The position numbers and the translations under genes are program-made. A model generated the notes under the pieces. That model saw nothing but the letters and a program-made list of their open reading frames with translations, was not told the DNA's origin and did not search any database. From Ruminococcus sp. (GTDB lineage: Bacteria > Bacillota_A > Clostridia > Oscillospirales > Acutalibacteraceae): a DNA stretch of 45,647 nucleotides. Positions 24,812 to 33,580 of this stretch are shown here, piece by piece (the first letter of the stretch is position 1; each line of letters begins with the position of its first letter). The stretch lies in assembly GCA_017481395.1 (NCBI GenBank), contig JAFUPE010000071.1, positions 1 to 45,647 of the forward strand, given 5' to 3'.

Positions 24812-26575
24812 ATGGATTTGTTTGACGTATTAACCCTAATTGGCGGTTTGTGTCTCTTCCTATTTGGTATGAACATAATGGGCGACTCGCTTGAAAAATC
24901 CGCAGGCGGCAGCCTTAAAAAGCTTTTAGGCAAGCTTACAGGCAGCCGAAGTGCCGGCTTTTTAACCGGTATGGGTGTAACCGCTGTTATCCAGTCGTCT
25001 TCTGCCACAACAGTTATGGTGGTAGGCTTTGTAAACTCAGGCATTATGACCCTAAAGCAGGCGATTAACGTAATTATGGGTGCCAACGTAGGTACTACGA
25101 TTACTTCATGGATTTTGTCGCTCTCAGGTATTGAGGGCAACGCCTGGTACATCAAAATTTTAAAACCCACCTCTTTTACTCCCATACTGGCACTTATCGG
25201 TATTGTGCTTTTTATGATGTCAAAGAAAAACAAGCACAAGGACATCGGTATGATACTTTTAGGCTTTGCTACACTTATGTTCGGTATGGACACTATGTCG
25301 GGTGCCGTTTCAGGTCTTAAGTCTGTTCCTGAATTCCAGAACATGATGATTATGTTTAACGACAGCCCCATTGCACCCTTACTCGGTGTACTGATTGGTG
25401 CTCTCCTTACAGCTATTATTCAGTCCTCTTCTGCTTCTGTTGGTATTTTACAGGCACTTTCTTCAACCGGTGCAGTATCAATTGGTGCATCAATTCCTAT
25501 TATCATGGGTCAGAACATCGGCACATGTGTAACTGCTCTTATCTCTTCTGTCGGCACTAACCGAAACGCAAGACGCGCCTCAATAGTTCACCTTTTCTTT
25601 AACATTATCGGCACAGTTATTTTGCTTACAGTATTCTGGGTTGGCTCTTTCATCTTTAACGTTGCACTTTTAAACAGCCCTGCCGACGAACTGTCAATCG
25701 CTATTTGCCACACAGCATTTAACGTAATCTGCACAGCAATTATGCTTCCTATGGCAGGTTTACTCGAAAAAATCTCTTACGCCATTGTACGCGAGCCTAA
25801 GGGTATAGAAGGCAAGGACAAAAAGGTTACCCTTGACGAGCGTTTAATGGAAACACCTGCAATTGCTATTAATCAGTGCCAGGTTGTTGCTTCGCAGATG
25901 GCTGAGGTTTCTATGAATGCACTTAAATCGTCCCTTACACTTCTTGATAAATTCGACGACGAGGTTGCCGAGCAGGTAAGAACAGACGAAACCGCCGCCG
26001 ACCACTATGAGGATATTTTAGGCTCGTACCTTGTAAAGCTTTCTACTCATCCCCTTTCTGATGCCGACTCAAACGAAGCCAACAAGCTTCTGTTTGTCAT
26101 CGGCGACTTAGAAAGAATTTCTGACCACGCAGTTAATATTCTTCGTTCTGCTGACGAAATCAAGACAAAAGATATTAAGCTTACACCTGCGGCTAAAACA
26201 GAAATCAAGGCAATTACAGGTGCCGTAAGCGAAATTATCGACCTTACTCTTGATGCCTTCGCAAATACTAATCTGGATGCCGCCGCAAACATTGAGCCTT
26301 TGGAAGAGGTTATCGACACTCTTAAGGTGCAACTCAGAGCAAACCACATTGTGCGTATGCAGAAAGGCGAATGTACAATCGAGGCAGGCTTCGTGTGGGC
26401 AGATATTATTACAAACTTAGAGAGAGTATCTGACCATTGCTCTAACATTGCAGGCTGTATTATCGAAATGAGCCACGACAGAATGGACATTCACGAATAC
26501 TACCACCGCACAAAACACGGCAACCCGCAGTTTGATGCAAAGCATCATGAATACGCCACAAAATACGCAATCTAA
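24812..26575 (+). CDS. Na+/phosphate cotransporter family protein with PhoU-like domain
   Basis: A 587-residue membrane transporter of the NptA/YjbB type. Two inverted PNaS repeats carry the signature motifs VIQSSSATTVMVVGF with MGANVGTT (first) and IIQSSSASVGILQ with MGQNIGTC (second), in about eight to nine membrane segments up to residue 330. A C-terminal helical PhoU-like domain (about 350-570) has paired E/D-rich helices such as LLFVIGDLERISDHAVNI and DIITNLERVSDHCSN. ATG 24812 has only a weak ribosome site (GGATGTG). The family imports phosphate with sodium; export or another anion is possible. It is a single-gene unit. Confidence 0.92.
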   Translation: MDLFDVLTLIGGLCLFLFGMNIMGDSLEKSAGGSLKKLLGKLTGSRSAGFLTGMGVTAVIQSSSATTVMVVGFVNSGIMTLKQAINVIMGANVGTTITSWILSLSGIEGNAWYIKILKPTSFTPILALIGIVLFMMSKKNKHKDIGMILLGFATLMFGMDTMSGAVSGLKSVPEFQNMMIMFNDSPIAPLLGVLIGALLTAIIQSSSASVGILQALSSTGAVSIGASIPIIMGQNIGTCVTALISSVGTNRNARRASIVHLFFNIIGTVILLTVFWVGSFIFNVALLNSPADELSIAICHTAFNVICTAIMLPMAGLLEKISYAIVREPKGIEGKDKKVTLDERLMETPAIAINQCQVVASQMAEVSMNALKSSLTLLDKFDDEVAEQVRTDETAADHYEDILGSYLVKLSTHPLSDADSNEANKLLFVIGDLERISDHAVNILRSADEIKTKDIKLTPAAKTEIKAITGAVSEIIDLTLDAFANTNLDAAANIEPLEEVIDTLKVQLRANHIVRMQKGECTIEAGFVWADIITNLERVSDHCSNIAGCIIEMSHDRMDIHEYYHRTKHGNPQFDAKHHEYATKYAI

Positions 26576-26581
26576 ATGCAC

Positions 26582-26616
26582 AAATCCGTCCGAGAAAAAT
26601 CGGGCGGATTTTTATT
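26582..26616 (+). terminator. Terminator of the Na/Pi cotransporter gene
   Basis: 12-bp stem AAATCCGTCCGA (26582-26593) / TCGGGCGGATTT (26600-26611) with one wobble pair and a T-rich tail. Confidence 0.9.
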
Positions 26617-26628
26617 AACAACAAAACA

Positions 26629-26657
26629 TTGAAAACAGCTTTGTTATATGTTAAAAT
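26629..26657 (+). promoter_or_regulatory. Promoter of the single GT2 gene
   Basis: TTGAAA (26629-26634), 17-base spacer, TAAAAT (26652-26657). Confidence 0.7.
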
Positions 26658-26687
26658 ATTTATATTATATTGATAAGGATGTTTTTC

Positions 26688-27488
26688 ATGGGTAAATTAG
26701 TCAGCGTTATTATGGGCATTTACAATTGCGAAGAGTATTTGGAAGAAGCCCTTAACTGTATAGTAAATCAAACATATCCCGACTGGGAAGTTATTATGTG
26801 CGATGACGGCTCTAAGGACAACACCGTAGCAGTCGCACAGAAATTTGTAGATAAATACCCCAATAAGTTTCGTCTGCTTAAAAATGAGCAGAATATGGGA
26901 CTTAACTTTACACTTAACAAATGCCTTTATGAAGCTAAGGGTGACTACATTGCCCGTATGGACGGTGACGACCTTTGCTCGCCTGAGCGTTTTCAGAAAG
27001 AAATCGAGGTGCTGGAGACTAATCCCGATATCGCAATTGTCAGCAGTAATATGGACTTTTTTGACGAAAACGGCGTTTGGGGACAAACCCACGCTAAGCC
27101 TTACCCTGTAAACAAAAACTTTATCAAGGCAACTCCTATCTGCCATGCTCCCTGTATGGTAAGAAAAGAGGCGTACCTTGCCGTCGAAGGATATACAGTT
27201 GACAAAAAACTTTTAAGAGTTGAAGACTATCACCTTTGGGTTAAAATGTACTCTAAAGGCTACAAAGCATATAACATTCAGGAATGCTTATATCAGATGC
27301 GTGACGACCGCAATGCACAGACACGCAGAAAATTCAAGTACAGAGTAAACGAAGCTTATGCACACTATATTGCGACAAAGCTTTTAAACCTTCCCTTTTA
27401 CACGTACATAACCAATCTTGTGCCTGTAATTAAAGGCTTAATTCCAGGTTTCGTATATAAAGCACTACACCGTAAAACTTACAACTGA
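26688..27488 (+). CDS. Glycosyltransferase family 2
   Basis: A 266-residue GT-A fold enzyme that adds a sugar from a nucleotide sugar. Motifs are VSVIMGIYNCEEYLEEAL, CDDGSKDNT, the metal-binding ARMDGDDLC and HAPCMVRKEAYLAVEGY. No membrane anchor apart from a hydrophobic C-terminal stretch. ATG 26688 has AAGGATG upstream; an in-frame TTG at 26670 is rejected for lack of a site. It has its own promoter and faces the large polysaccharide operon across a shared terminator, so it may modify the same polymer. Confidence 0.88.
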   Translation: MGKLVSVIMGIYNCEEYLEEALNCIVNQTYPDWEVIMCDDGSKDNTVAVAQKFVDKYPNKFRLLKNEQNMGLNFTLNKCLYEAKGDYIARMDGDDLCSPERFQKEIEVLETNPDIAIVSSNMDFFDENGVWGQTHAKPYPVNKNFIKATPICHAPCMVRKEAYLAVEGYTVDKKLLRVEDYHLWVKMYSKGYKAYNIQECLYQMRDDRNAQTRRKFKYRVNEAYAHYIATKLLNLPFYTYITNLVPVIKGLIPGFVYKALHRKTYN

Positions 27489-27499
27489 TTATAAAGCTA

Positions 27500-27535
27500 A
27501 AAACAGAGCTTAACTAAAAAGTTAAGCTCTGTTTT
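27500..27535. terminator. Bidirectional terminator at the end of the polysaccharide operon
   Basis: 15-bp perfect stem AAAACAGAGCTTAAC (27500-27514) / GTTAAGCTCTGTTTT (27521-27535). T-runs on both strands serve the GT2 gene and capG. Confidence 0.93.
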
Positions 27536-27546
27536 CTTATATATTC

Positions 27547-28725
27547 TTAAAACTTTCTCCAGACCATTTTGTTAACTACGCCGGTGTAGCTTTGAATAAG
27601 CTTAACCACCTTGGTAGAAACATTTTCCTCAATATAATCGGGCACAGGAATACCGAAGTCGCCCTCTTTGTTCATTTCTACCGCTGTCTCAACTGCCTGT
27701 AAAAGACTCTGTTCATCAATACCGGCTAAAACAAAGCAAGCCTTGTCCAATGCTTCGGGACGCTCGGTAGAGGTACGAATGCAAACCGCAGGGAATGCGT
27801 TACCCCTTGAGGTGAAGAAACTGCTTTCCTCGGGCAAAGTACCGCTGTCCGAAATAACTGCAAATGCATTCATCTGCAAGCAGTTGTAATCGTGAAAACC
27901 TAAAGGCTGGTGACTGATAACACGTTCGTTAAGCTTAAAGCCTGTTGTCTCCAGCTTCTTTTTACTTCTGGGGTGGCAGGAGTAAAGAATGGGCATATCG
28001 TATTTTTCTGCAATTTTATTAATCGCAGTAAACAGAGAGGTAAAGTTTTTGTCGGTGTCGATATTTTCTTCTCTATGAGCAGAAAGCAAAATATACTTGC
28101 CTTTTTCAAGGTTAAGCCTGCTTAAGATATCGCTTCTGAGTATATCGTCATAGTTAGCATTAAGCACCTCTGCCATAGGTGAGCCTGTAACATACACACG
28201 CTCCTTGGGCAAACCGCACTCGTGCAGATACTTTCGGGCATGCTCGCTGTAGGCAAGATTAACATCGGAAATAATATCCACAATCCTGCGGTTGGTTTCC
28301 TCCGGCAAGCACTCATCTTTACAACGGTTTCCTGCCTCCATATGAAAAATCGGAATATGAAGCCTTTTTGCCGAAATTGCAGAAAGGCAAGAGTTTGTAT
28401 CGCCTAAAATAAGCAGAGCATCAGGCTTAATATCTACCATAAGCTTGTAAGAAGCCGAGATAATATTACCAACTGTCTCGCCTAAGTCCTCGCCTACTGC
28501 ATCCATATAAACCTCAGGCTCATTCAGCTTTAAATCCTTAAAAAAAACGCCGTTAAGGTTATAGTCATAATTCTGGCCTGTGTGTGCAAGAATACAGTCG
28601 AAATATCTTCTGCACTTTTTAATCACCTCGGAGAGACGTATAATCTCAGGGCGAGTACCTACGATAATAAGTAGCTTAAGCTTGCCGTTATCTTCAAAAT
28701 TAATATTAGAAAAATCTCTGTTCAT
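27547..28725 (-). CDS. capG: CapG/FnlC-type UDP-N-acetyl sugar 2-epimerase (UDP-L-FucNAc formation)
   Basis: A 392-residue WecB-fold epimerase. Motifs: LLIIVGTRPEIIRLSEVI, HTGQNYDYNLNGVFF, GDTNSCLSA, HMEAGNRCKDECLPEETNRR, SAHREENID and SDSGTLPEESSFF. The -DECLPEETNRR- form and the neighbours capE and capF indicate the last step to UDP-N-acetyl-L-fucosamine rather than UDP-ManNAc formation. The start ATG at 28725 has AAGAGG upstream and avoids overlap with capF; a start 21 codons earlier would run into that gene. It is the last gene of the operon. Confidence 0.9.
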   Translation of the reverse strand: MNRDFSNINFEDNGKLKLLIIVGTRPEIIRLSEVIKKCRRYFDCILAHTGQNYDYNLNGVFFKDLKLNEPEVYMDAVGEDLGETVGNIISASYKLMVDIKPDALLILGDTNSCLSAISAKRLHIPIFHMEAGNRCKDECLPEETNRRIVDIISDVNLAYSEHARKYLHECGLPKERVYVTGSPMAEVLNANYDDILRSDILSRLNLEKGKYILLSAHREENIDTDKNFTSLFTAINKIAEKYDMPILYSCHPRSKKKLETTGFKLNERVISHQPLGFHDYNCLQMNAFAVISDSGTLPEESSFFTSRGNAFPAVCIRTSTERPEALDKACFVLAGIDEQSLLQAVETAVEMNKEGDFGIPVPDYIEENVSTKVVKLIQSYTGVVNKMVWRKF

Positions 28726-28738
28726 AATAAAACCTCTT

Positions 28739-29938
28739 TTATACAGGCTCGAAAAATGTGTCGGGGTGATTTGGATCAAAGCTTTCATTCGCCCACATAA
28801 CGGTAACTAAATTTTCACTTTCGCTTAAATTTATAATATTGTGGGTGTAGCCGGGAAGCATATGCACCGCCTCGATTTTTTCACCACTGACGTAAAAATT
28901 AAGAACCTCGTCAGTACCAATTTTTCGCATCTGAATAAGACCTTTGCCCGACACAACAATGAAAAATTCCCATTTGCTGTGGTGCCAGTGCTGACCCTTT
29001 GTTATGCCCGGCTTCGAAATATTAACAGAAAACTGACCGCATTTTTCGGTTTTTATAAGCTCGGTAAAGCTTCCGCGGTCGTCAATGTTCATCTTAAGTG
29101 GGAAAGATATCTTCTCTTTCGGCAAATAAGAAAGATAGGTAGAATAAAGCTTCTTAACAAAGCTGCCCTCAGGAATTTCCGGCATAAAAAGCCTTTGCGG
29201 TTGTGCCTTGAAGCTATAAAGCAAGTCTACAATTTCACCTAAGGTCACTTTATGAGTAACAGGCACTGCACAAAAACTTCCGCTGTCAGAGAGTACTGTG
29301 TCAACACCTGAAAACTCACATCTATGCTCGTTACCTTCTAATGCATCAAGCATCTCGGTAATAATGTCGTCAATATATACGAGCTCTAAAAGGATGCTTC
29401 TGTCATTAACTTGTATTGGCAAATCATTTGCAATATTGTTACAGAAGGTTGCAACTGCACTGTTGTAGTTAGGTCTGCACCACTTGCCAAAAACATTGGG
29501 AAAGCGGTACACCAAAACCTTACTGCCGACTTCTGTGCCATAATTAAAGAACAAATCCTCGCCTGCTTTTTTGCTTTTGCCATAATCAGAGCCTGCATAC
29601 CTACCCAAAAGAGTAGCCTGAATTGAGCTTGAAAGCATCACAGGGCAGGTGTTTTTGTGCTTTTTAAGTGTATCAAGAAGCTCTTCGGCAAAACCGAAGT
29701 TGCCCTCATAAAATTCTTCGTTATTTTGTGGACGGTTTACACCTGCAAGGTTAAAAACGAAGTCGGCTTTTTCACAGAAATCATCAAGCTCTTCTATGGC
29801 AGAGTCTATATCGTAAAGAAAGATTTCGTCAATTTTAAGCTCAGGTCTGGTTCTGTCCTTTCCATCCCTGATGTTTTTCAGTGCCTCGGCTAAGTTTTTG
29901 CCCACAAAGCCCTTGGCACCGGTTATGAGTATGTTCAT
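28739..29938 (-). CDS. capF: CapF/WbjC-type bifunctional UDP-sugar epimerase-reductase
   Basis: A 399-residue enzyme with an N-terminal short-chain dehydrogenase domain (NILITGAKGFVGKNLAEAL; catalytic Y-x3-K in DYGKSKKAGED) and a C-terminal cupin (about 275-399; GQHWHHSKWEFFIVVSGKG metal-binding His cluster, HMLPGYTHNI). In the UDP-L-FucNAc pathway the cupin does C3-epimerisation and the SDR domain reduces C4. ATG 29938 has AAAGG upstream; a TTG three codons earlier is less likely. It lies between capE and capG, in the order known from capsule type 5/8 loci. Confidence 0.93.
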   Translation of the reverse strand: MNILITGAKGFVGKNLAEALKNIRDGKDRTRPELKIDEIFLYDIDSAIEELDDFCEKADFVFNLAGVNRPQNNEEFYEGNFGFAEELLDTLKKHKNTCPVMLSSSIQATLLGRYAGSDYGKSKKAGEDLFFNYGTEVGSKVLVYRFPNVFGKWCRPNYNSAVATFCNNIANDLPIQVNDRSILLELVYIDDIITEMLDALEGNEHRCEFSGVDTVLSDSGSFCAVPVTHKVTLGEIVDLLYSFKAQPQRLFMPEIPEGSFVKKLYSTYLSYLPKEKISFPLKMNIDDRGSFTELIKTEKCGQFSVNISKPGITKGQHWHHSKWEFFIVVSGKGLIQMRKIGTDEVLNFYVSGEKIEAVHMLPGYTHNIINLSESENLVTVMWANESFDPNHPDTFFEPV

Positions 29939-29943
29939 AAAGC

Positions 29944-30987
29944 TCAACCTTTCATAGCTTCAAGCTCACCGCGGATATACTCAAGCTCAAGAAGCTTTTC
30001 CTTTACACCTTCTACATCAAGAAGCTCTGTGTTGTTAGAGTTGAACTCAGAAAGGTTAACCCTCTCCTGATTGCCCGATGTAAAGAATTTATCATAGTTA
30101 AGGTCTCGCTTGTCGCAGGGAACGCGGTAAAAATTGCCCATATCCTCGGCGTTAACGCACTCCTCGTTTGTAAGAAGAGTTTCATACATTTTTTCGCCAT
30201 GGCGGATGCCGATATTCTTAATCTCGGTATCAGGACCGAAAAGCTCGGTTACAGCCTTGGCAAGAACCTCAATCGTACAGGCAGGAGCCTTCTGGACAAG
30301 AATATCGCCGGACTGACCATTTTCAAAGGCAAAAAGCACCAAGTCAACAGCTTCCTCCAAAGACATAATAAATCTTGTCATATTTGACTCGGTGATGGTG
30401 ATAGGCTTATTTGCCTTAATCTGCTCAATCCACAGAGGAATTACAGAGCCTCGTGAGCACATAACGTTGCCGTAGCGGGTACAGCATATTGTAGTTTTTT
30501 CGGGAGAAACAGTTCTGGACTTTGCCACAACAACCTTTTCCATCATTGCCTTTGACGTACCCATGGCATTTACAGGGTATGCCGCCTTGTCAGTAGAAAG
30601 ACAGATAACCTTGCTGACTCCGCATTCAATAGCGGCAGTAAGCACATTATCGGTACCCAAAACATTGGTCTTTACCGCCTCAACAGGGAAAAACTCGCAG
30701 GAAGGCACCTGTTTTAAAGCCGCCGCGTGAAAAATATAATCTACACCGTACATGGCATTTTTTACAGATGCAATATCCCTTACGTCTCCTATGAAAAACT
30801 TAATCTTGTCTGCCTTATCGGGCATCTTCGCCTGAAATTCATGACGCATATCATCCTGCTTTTTTTCGTCTCTGGAAAAAACGCGGATTTCCTTGATATC
30901 AGTGTCCAAAAAGCGGTTAAGAACCGCATTACCAAAAGACCCTGTTCCGCCTGTAATAAGCAAAACCTTATTTGAAAACGCTGACAC
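29944..30987 (-). CDS. capE: CapE/WbjB-type UDP-GlcNAc 4,6-dehydratase/5-epimerase
   Basis: A 347-residue extended SDR of the FlaA1/CapE type that starts UDP-L-FucNAc synthesis from UDP-GlcNAc. It shows VLLITGGTGSFGNAVLNRFL (NADP-binding), DEKKQDDMR, AALKQVPSCEFFPVEAVKTN and the family's active site with Met replacing Tyr in the Y-x3-K motif (NAMGTSKAMMEK). The start is GTG 30987, which overlaps the flippase gene by 20 bases and has GGAAGATAAA upstream. Together with capF and capG it makes a complete three-enzyme route. Confidence 0.93.
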   Translation of the reverse strand: MSAFSNKVLLITGGTGSFGNAVLNRFLDTDIKEIRVFSRDEKKQDDMRHEFQAKMPDKADKIKFFIGDVRDIASVKNAMYGVDYIFHAAALKQVPSCEFFPVEAVKTNVLGTDNVLTAAIECGVSKVICLSTDKAAYPVNAMGTSKAMMEKVVVAKSRTVSPEKTTICCTRYGNVMCSRGSVIPLWIEQIKANKPITITESNMTRFIMSLEEAVDLVLFAFENGQSGDILVQKAPACTIEVLAKAVTELFGPDTEIKNIGIRHGEKMYETLLTNEECVNAEDMGNFYRVPCDKRDLNYDKFFTSGNQERVNLSEFNSNNTELLDVEGVKEKLLELEYIRGELEAMKG

Positions 30988-32344
30988 TTTTATCTTCCTC
31001 TTTTCTGAAATATTTCTGAAGCCACAAGGGCTGGATTATACAATAAATTAAAATGCAGATAATGTTTGCAATTATAACGCCTATCCACGAACTTGTAAGG
31101 GCAACCGCACCCCAAGCAAGCAAGGGCTTTATAAGTGCACCCGAAACAAAGCAAATAAGCTGAACCTTAAGCTTTCCAAGTCCATTGGCAATATTTGAAA
31201 ATACGCTGCTAATAATAAGTGCACTGCCTAAAGCCGCAAACACAAGTCCGTACGTAGAGTTAACAGGGATTGCCTCGTCCCCTAACCACAGATTAACCGC
31301 AAACTGCAAAAATGGCACAAGCAGAAACTCGCACGCACAAACCGTCGCACCGATTAGCAAAAGCTTTTTATATAAAGACTTTACCCAAGTAATGTTTCGC
31401 TCGGCAGTAGCTTTTGTAACAGCCGACCAGATAGGAGTCAGCATAAGAGCGAAAACAGTACTTCCCAAGGCAAAGAGCCTGTGATAAATCTGATAATCAA
31501 CCACATCTTCGTTGCTGCTTAAAAATGATATGAGATATTCGTTGGTGTTCATTATAACCATATAGGCAAGCTGAGTAACCAGAAACATACCGCCTAATGA
31601 CAGCACAGCCTTTGTATGAGACTTGCTAAAACACCTTATTGAAGGTAAAACCTTACGCAAAGTTTTGCCCGAAAATATAACAACACTTGCTATTACAAAA
31701 GGCAATATAGAGGTTACCGAATGAACTATCGCCATGATTATCATGTTTTTGTCGTTATCTGCACTTGGAATAATCAGCACAGCCGCCAAGGTAGCGGCTG
31801 TTGCACAAAGGTGCAGAAAATTATTCAAAGACGATTTCTGAATAGCATATAAAACAGATGTAATAAGTTTAAAGAACATCTGCAGAATAATTCCGATAAA
31901 AACAATTCTTACCGACCAAAGCATAGCTTTTGGCGAAACTATATCAGCACTTATACTGAACACAGCATTCCAGTTAATAAACCCGAATGCAACAAATAAA
32001 GTCACCGACAAAAGCAAACATATAGCACCAACCGATACATATGCTGAAGATAAATACTTCTTTGCCTCAGAATAATCTTTCTTTGCCAAAGCCTCTGTCA
32101 GATGATTTCTAAGGCCGTTACCGATACCCAAATCGAAATTAAGAATCCAATTAAGCACCGACACAACCGTAAACCAAAGCCCAAGTGCAGTTTCGTCACC
32201 GAAAAACCGCATATAGGCGGGCATCGTAAACAACGATATCACCAAAGCCAGACCCTTGACCGCCATCGCACCTATAATGTTTACTATTACTATTCTGTTG
32301 TTTTCCGAAGTTCCTCTAAACTTTCCCACAAGTTTTTTAATCAT
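30968..32344 (-). CDS. Polysaccharide flippase-like membrane protein (Wzx type), second copy
   Basis: A 458-residue MATE-like membrane protein with about twelve segments, starting INIIGAMAVKGLALVISLFTMPAYM and containing FDLGIGNGLRNHLTEALAKKD, the loop typical of Wzx-type exporters. Such proteins move lipid-linked oligosaccharide across the membrane. It abuts the upstream GT4 gene by one base and overlaps capE. A second flippase is encoded at 34777-36306; the two are not close in sequence, so either two repeat units are exported or one copy has another lipid-linked substrate. Confidence 0.85.
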   Translation of the reverse strand: MIKKLVGKFRGTSENNRIVIVNIIGAMAVKGLALVISLFTMPAYMRFFGDETALGLWFTVVSVLNWILNFDLGIGNGLRNHLTEALAKKDYSEAKKYLSSAYVSVGAICLLLSVTLFVAFGFINWNAVFSISADIVSPKAMLWSVRIVFIGIILQMFFKLITSVLYAIQKSSLNNFLHLCATAATLAAVLIIPSADNDKNMIIMAIVHSVTSILPFVIASVVIFSGKTLRKVLPSIRCFSKSHTKAVLSLGGMFLVTQLAYMVIMNTNEYLISFLSSNEDVVDYQIYHRLFALGSTVFALMLTPIWSAVTKATAERNITWVKSLYKKLLLIGATVCACEFLLVPFLQFAVNLWLGDEAIPVNSTYGLVFAALGSALIISSVFSNIANGLGKLKVQLICFVSGALIKPLLAWGAVALTSSWIGVIIANIICILIYCIIQPLWLQKYFRKEEDKSVSVFK

Positions 32345-33493
32345 TTATTCAAGACCTTCAATAAGTAAACCTAACTCACATACAAATTTTTCGTTCAGCA
32401 TATTAATAGTTTTTCTGCCGTCATAACCGTCGGCAAAATCAATACTGCTGATTGTACTTGCCACCGACTCGGGAGAAGAGTCATCATAATAATACATATC
32501 TTCGCCTATATCGGACTGCTCTATAACAGGAATACGCACGCTTACCACCCTCAAGCCGTTTGCCATATACACCAGCACCTTCGAAGGGAAAGATGTATTA
32601 TTAAATGCCCCGTCAATCGATTGTGTGCTCAGCCCTATGTGACAGTTCTGCAAAAACGAGATGTACTCTTTACCTGTAAGACAACCCTCATAGGTAAGCT
32701 TGCAAGTGCTTGTCTGTGATATTCTGTTTATCTGTGCAAGAAGCCGGCGGGTATCATTTTCGTTTCCAAAACCCAGAATATGTACGTGATAATTCTCACC
32801 TAAAAACTCAGCCGCATTTACAGCTGTCATAGCACCGCCTTTTCTGGGGTCAAATGTACCTGCGTAAACAATATGAACTTTGCCGTCATCACAACTTTTG
32901 CTAATTTCATCTTCAACCCTATAGGCACCATGCGACACCGCGACAGGCTTGCCCTCTGAGTTAATAAGCTTATCAAGCATTCTGTTGCAAAATACATAAG
33001 CATCTGCACACTTAAAAAACTCCAGCTCTCGGGCAGAGGTTTTTTCACATCCAGTTACATCTCCGTAGATTTCTTCAACCTCCAGAATAAGCTTGAAATT
33101 TTTAATTTTCTTCAGAAACTTTACGTAACCGATGAGTCCCAACGAGTGGTAAACCCAAAGCACGTCACCCTTATGCACAAAAAACAAAAGATGAAAAATC
33201 AAATTAATCGCAAAACAAATTCTTCCGATAATATTTTTTAATCTGTTGCCTCTGCCCAGAGAGCTTAAGGTTCTGAGTGTAAGCTTGTCGCTGAGCTTGC
33301 GGGTGGTGCCTTTTGCCCTGCGCTTGCCGACCGCATAACTTGCCGACAACACGTCCACCTCATATCCCAGCTGCTGAAAGCAATCAAAAATATACGAGGA
33401 TTTAGTAAACGCCGCCAAACAGTTCATTCTGTTGTCAGTGCTGTCCTGAGCATCAAAATACGCCAGACATTTAATTTTTTTACCGTCTCTCAT
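32345..33493 (-). CDS. GT4-like glycosyltransferase
   Basis: A 382-residue protein of the GT-B fold with family 4 features: an N-terminal domain for the acceptor (GDVLWVYHSLGLIGYVKFL, LEVEEIYGDV), then HIVYAGTFDPRKGGAMTAV and a C-terminal HIGLSTQSIDGAFNNTSFPSK with an E-x7-like donor region weakly preserved. The N-terminus IKCLAYFDAQDSTDNRMN lacks a typical GG loop. The stop is adjacent to the start of the flippase. Specificity unknown; the family call is less certain than for the other glycosyltransferases here. Confidence 0.75.
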   Translation of the reverse strand: MRDGKKIKCLAYFDAQDSTDNRMNCLAAFTKSSYIFDCFQQLGYEVDVLSASYAVGKRRAKGTTRKLSDKLTLRTLSSLGRGNRLKNIIGRICFAINLIFHLLFFVHKGDVLWVYHSLGLIGYVKFLKKIKNFKLILEVEEIYGDVTGCEKTSARELEFFKCADAYVFCNRMLDKLINSEGKPVAVSHGAYRVEDEISKSCDDGKVHIVYAGTFDPRKGGAMTAVNAAEFLGENYHVHILGFGNENDTRRLLAQINRISQTSTCKLTYEGCLTGKEYISFLQNCHIGLSTQSIDGAFNNTSFPSKVLVYMANGLRVVSVRIPVIEQSDIGEDMYYYDDSSPESVASTISSIDFADGYDGRKTINMLNEKFVCELGLLIEGLE

Positions 33494-33580
33494 ACATTCA
33501 CCTTAAATATCATCTGCACTGCATACTTAATCTTTGCTCCATGAATAGCATTTAGAACGCAAAACTTGATTATCTGAATA

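Noticed and set aside
27547..28725. Plain WecB (UDP-GlcNAc to UDP-ManNAc epimerase)
   Set aside because: The neighbouring capE and capF genes and the motif context favour the UDP-L-FucNAc branch, although biochemical proof is lacking.
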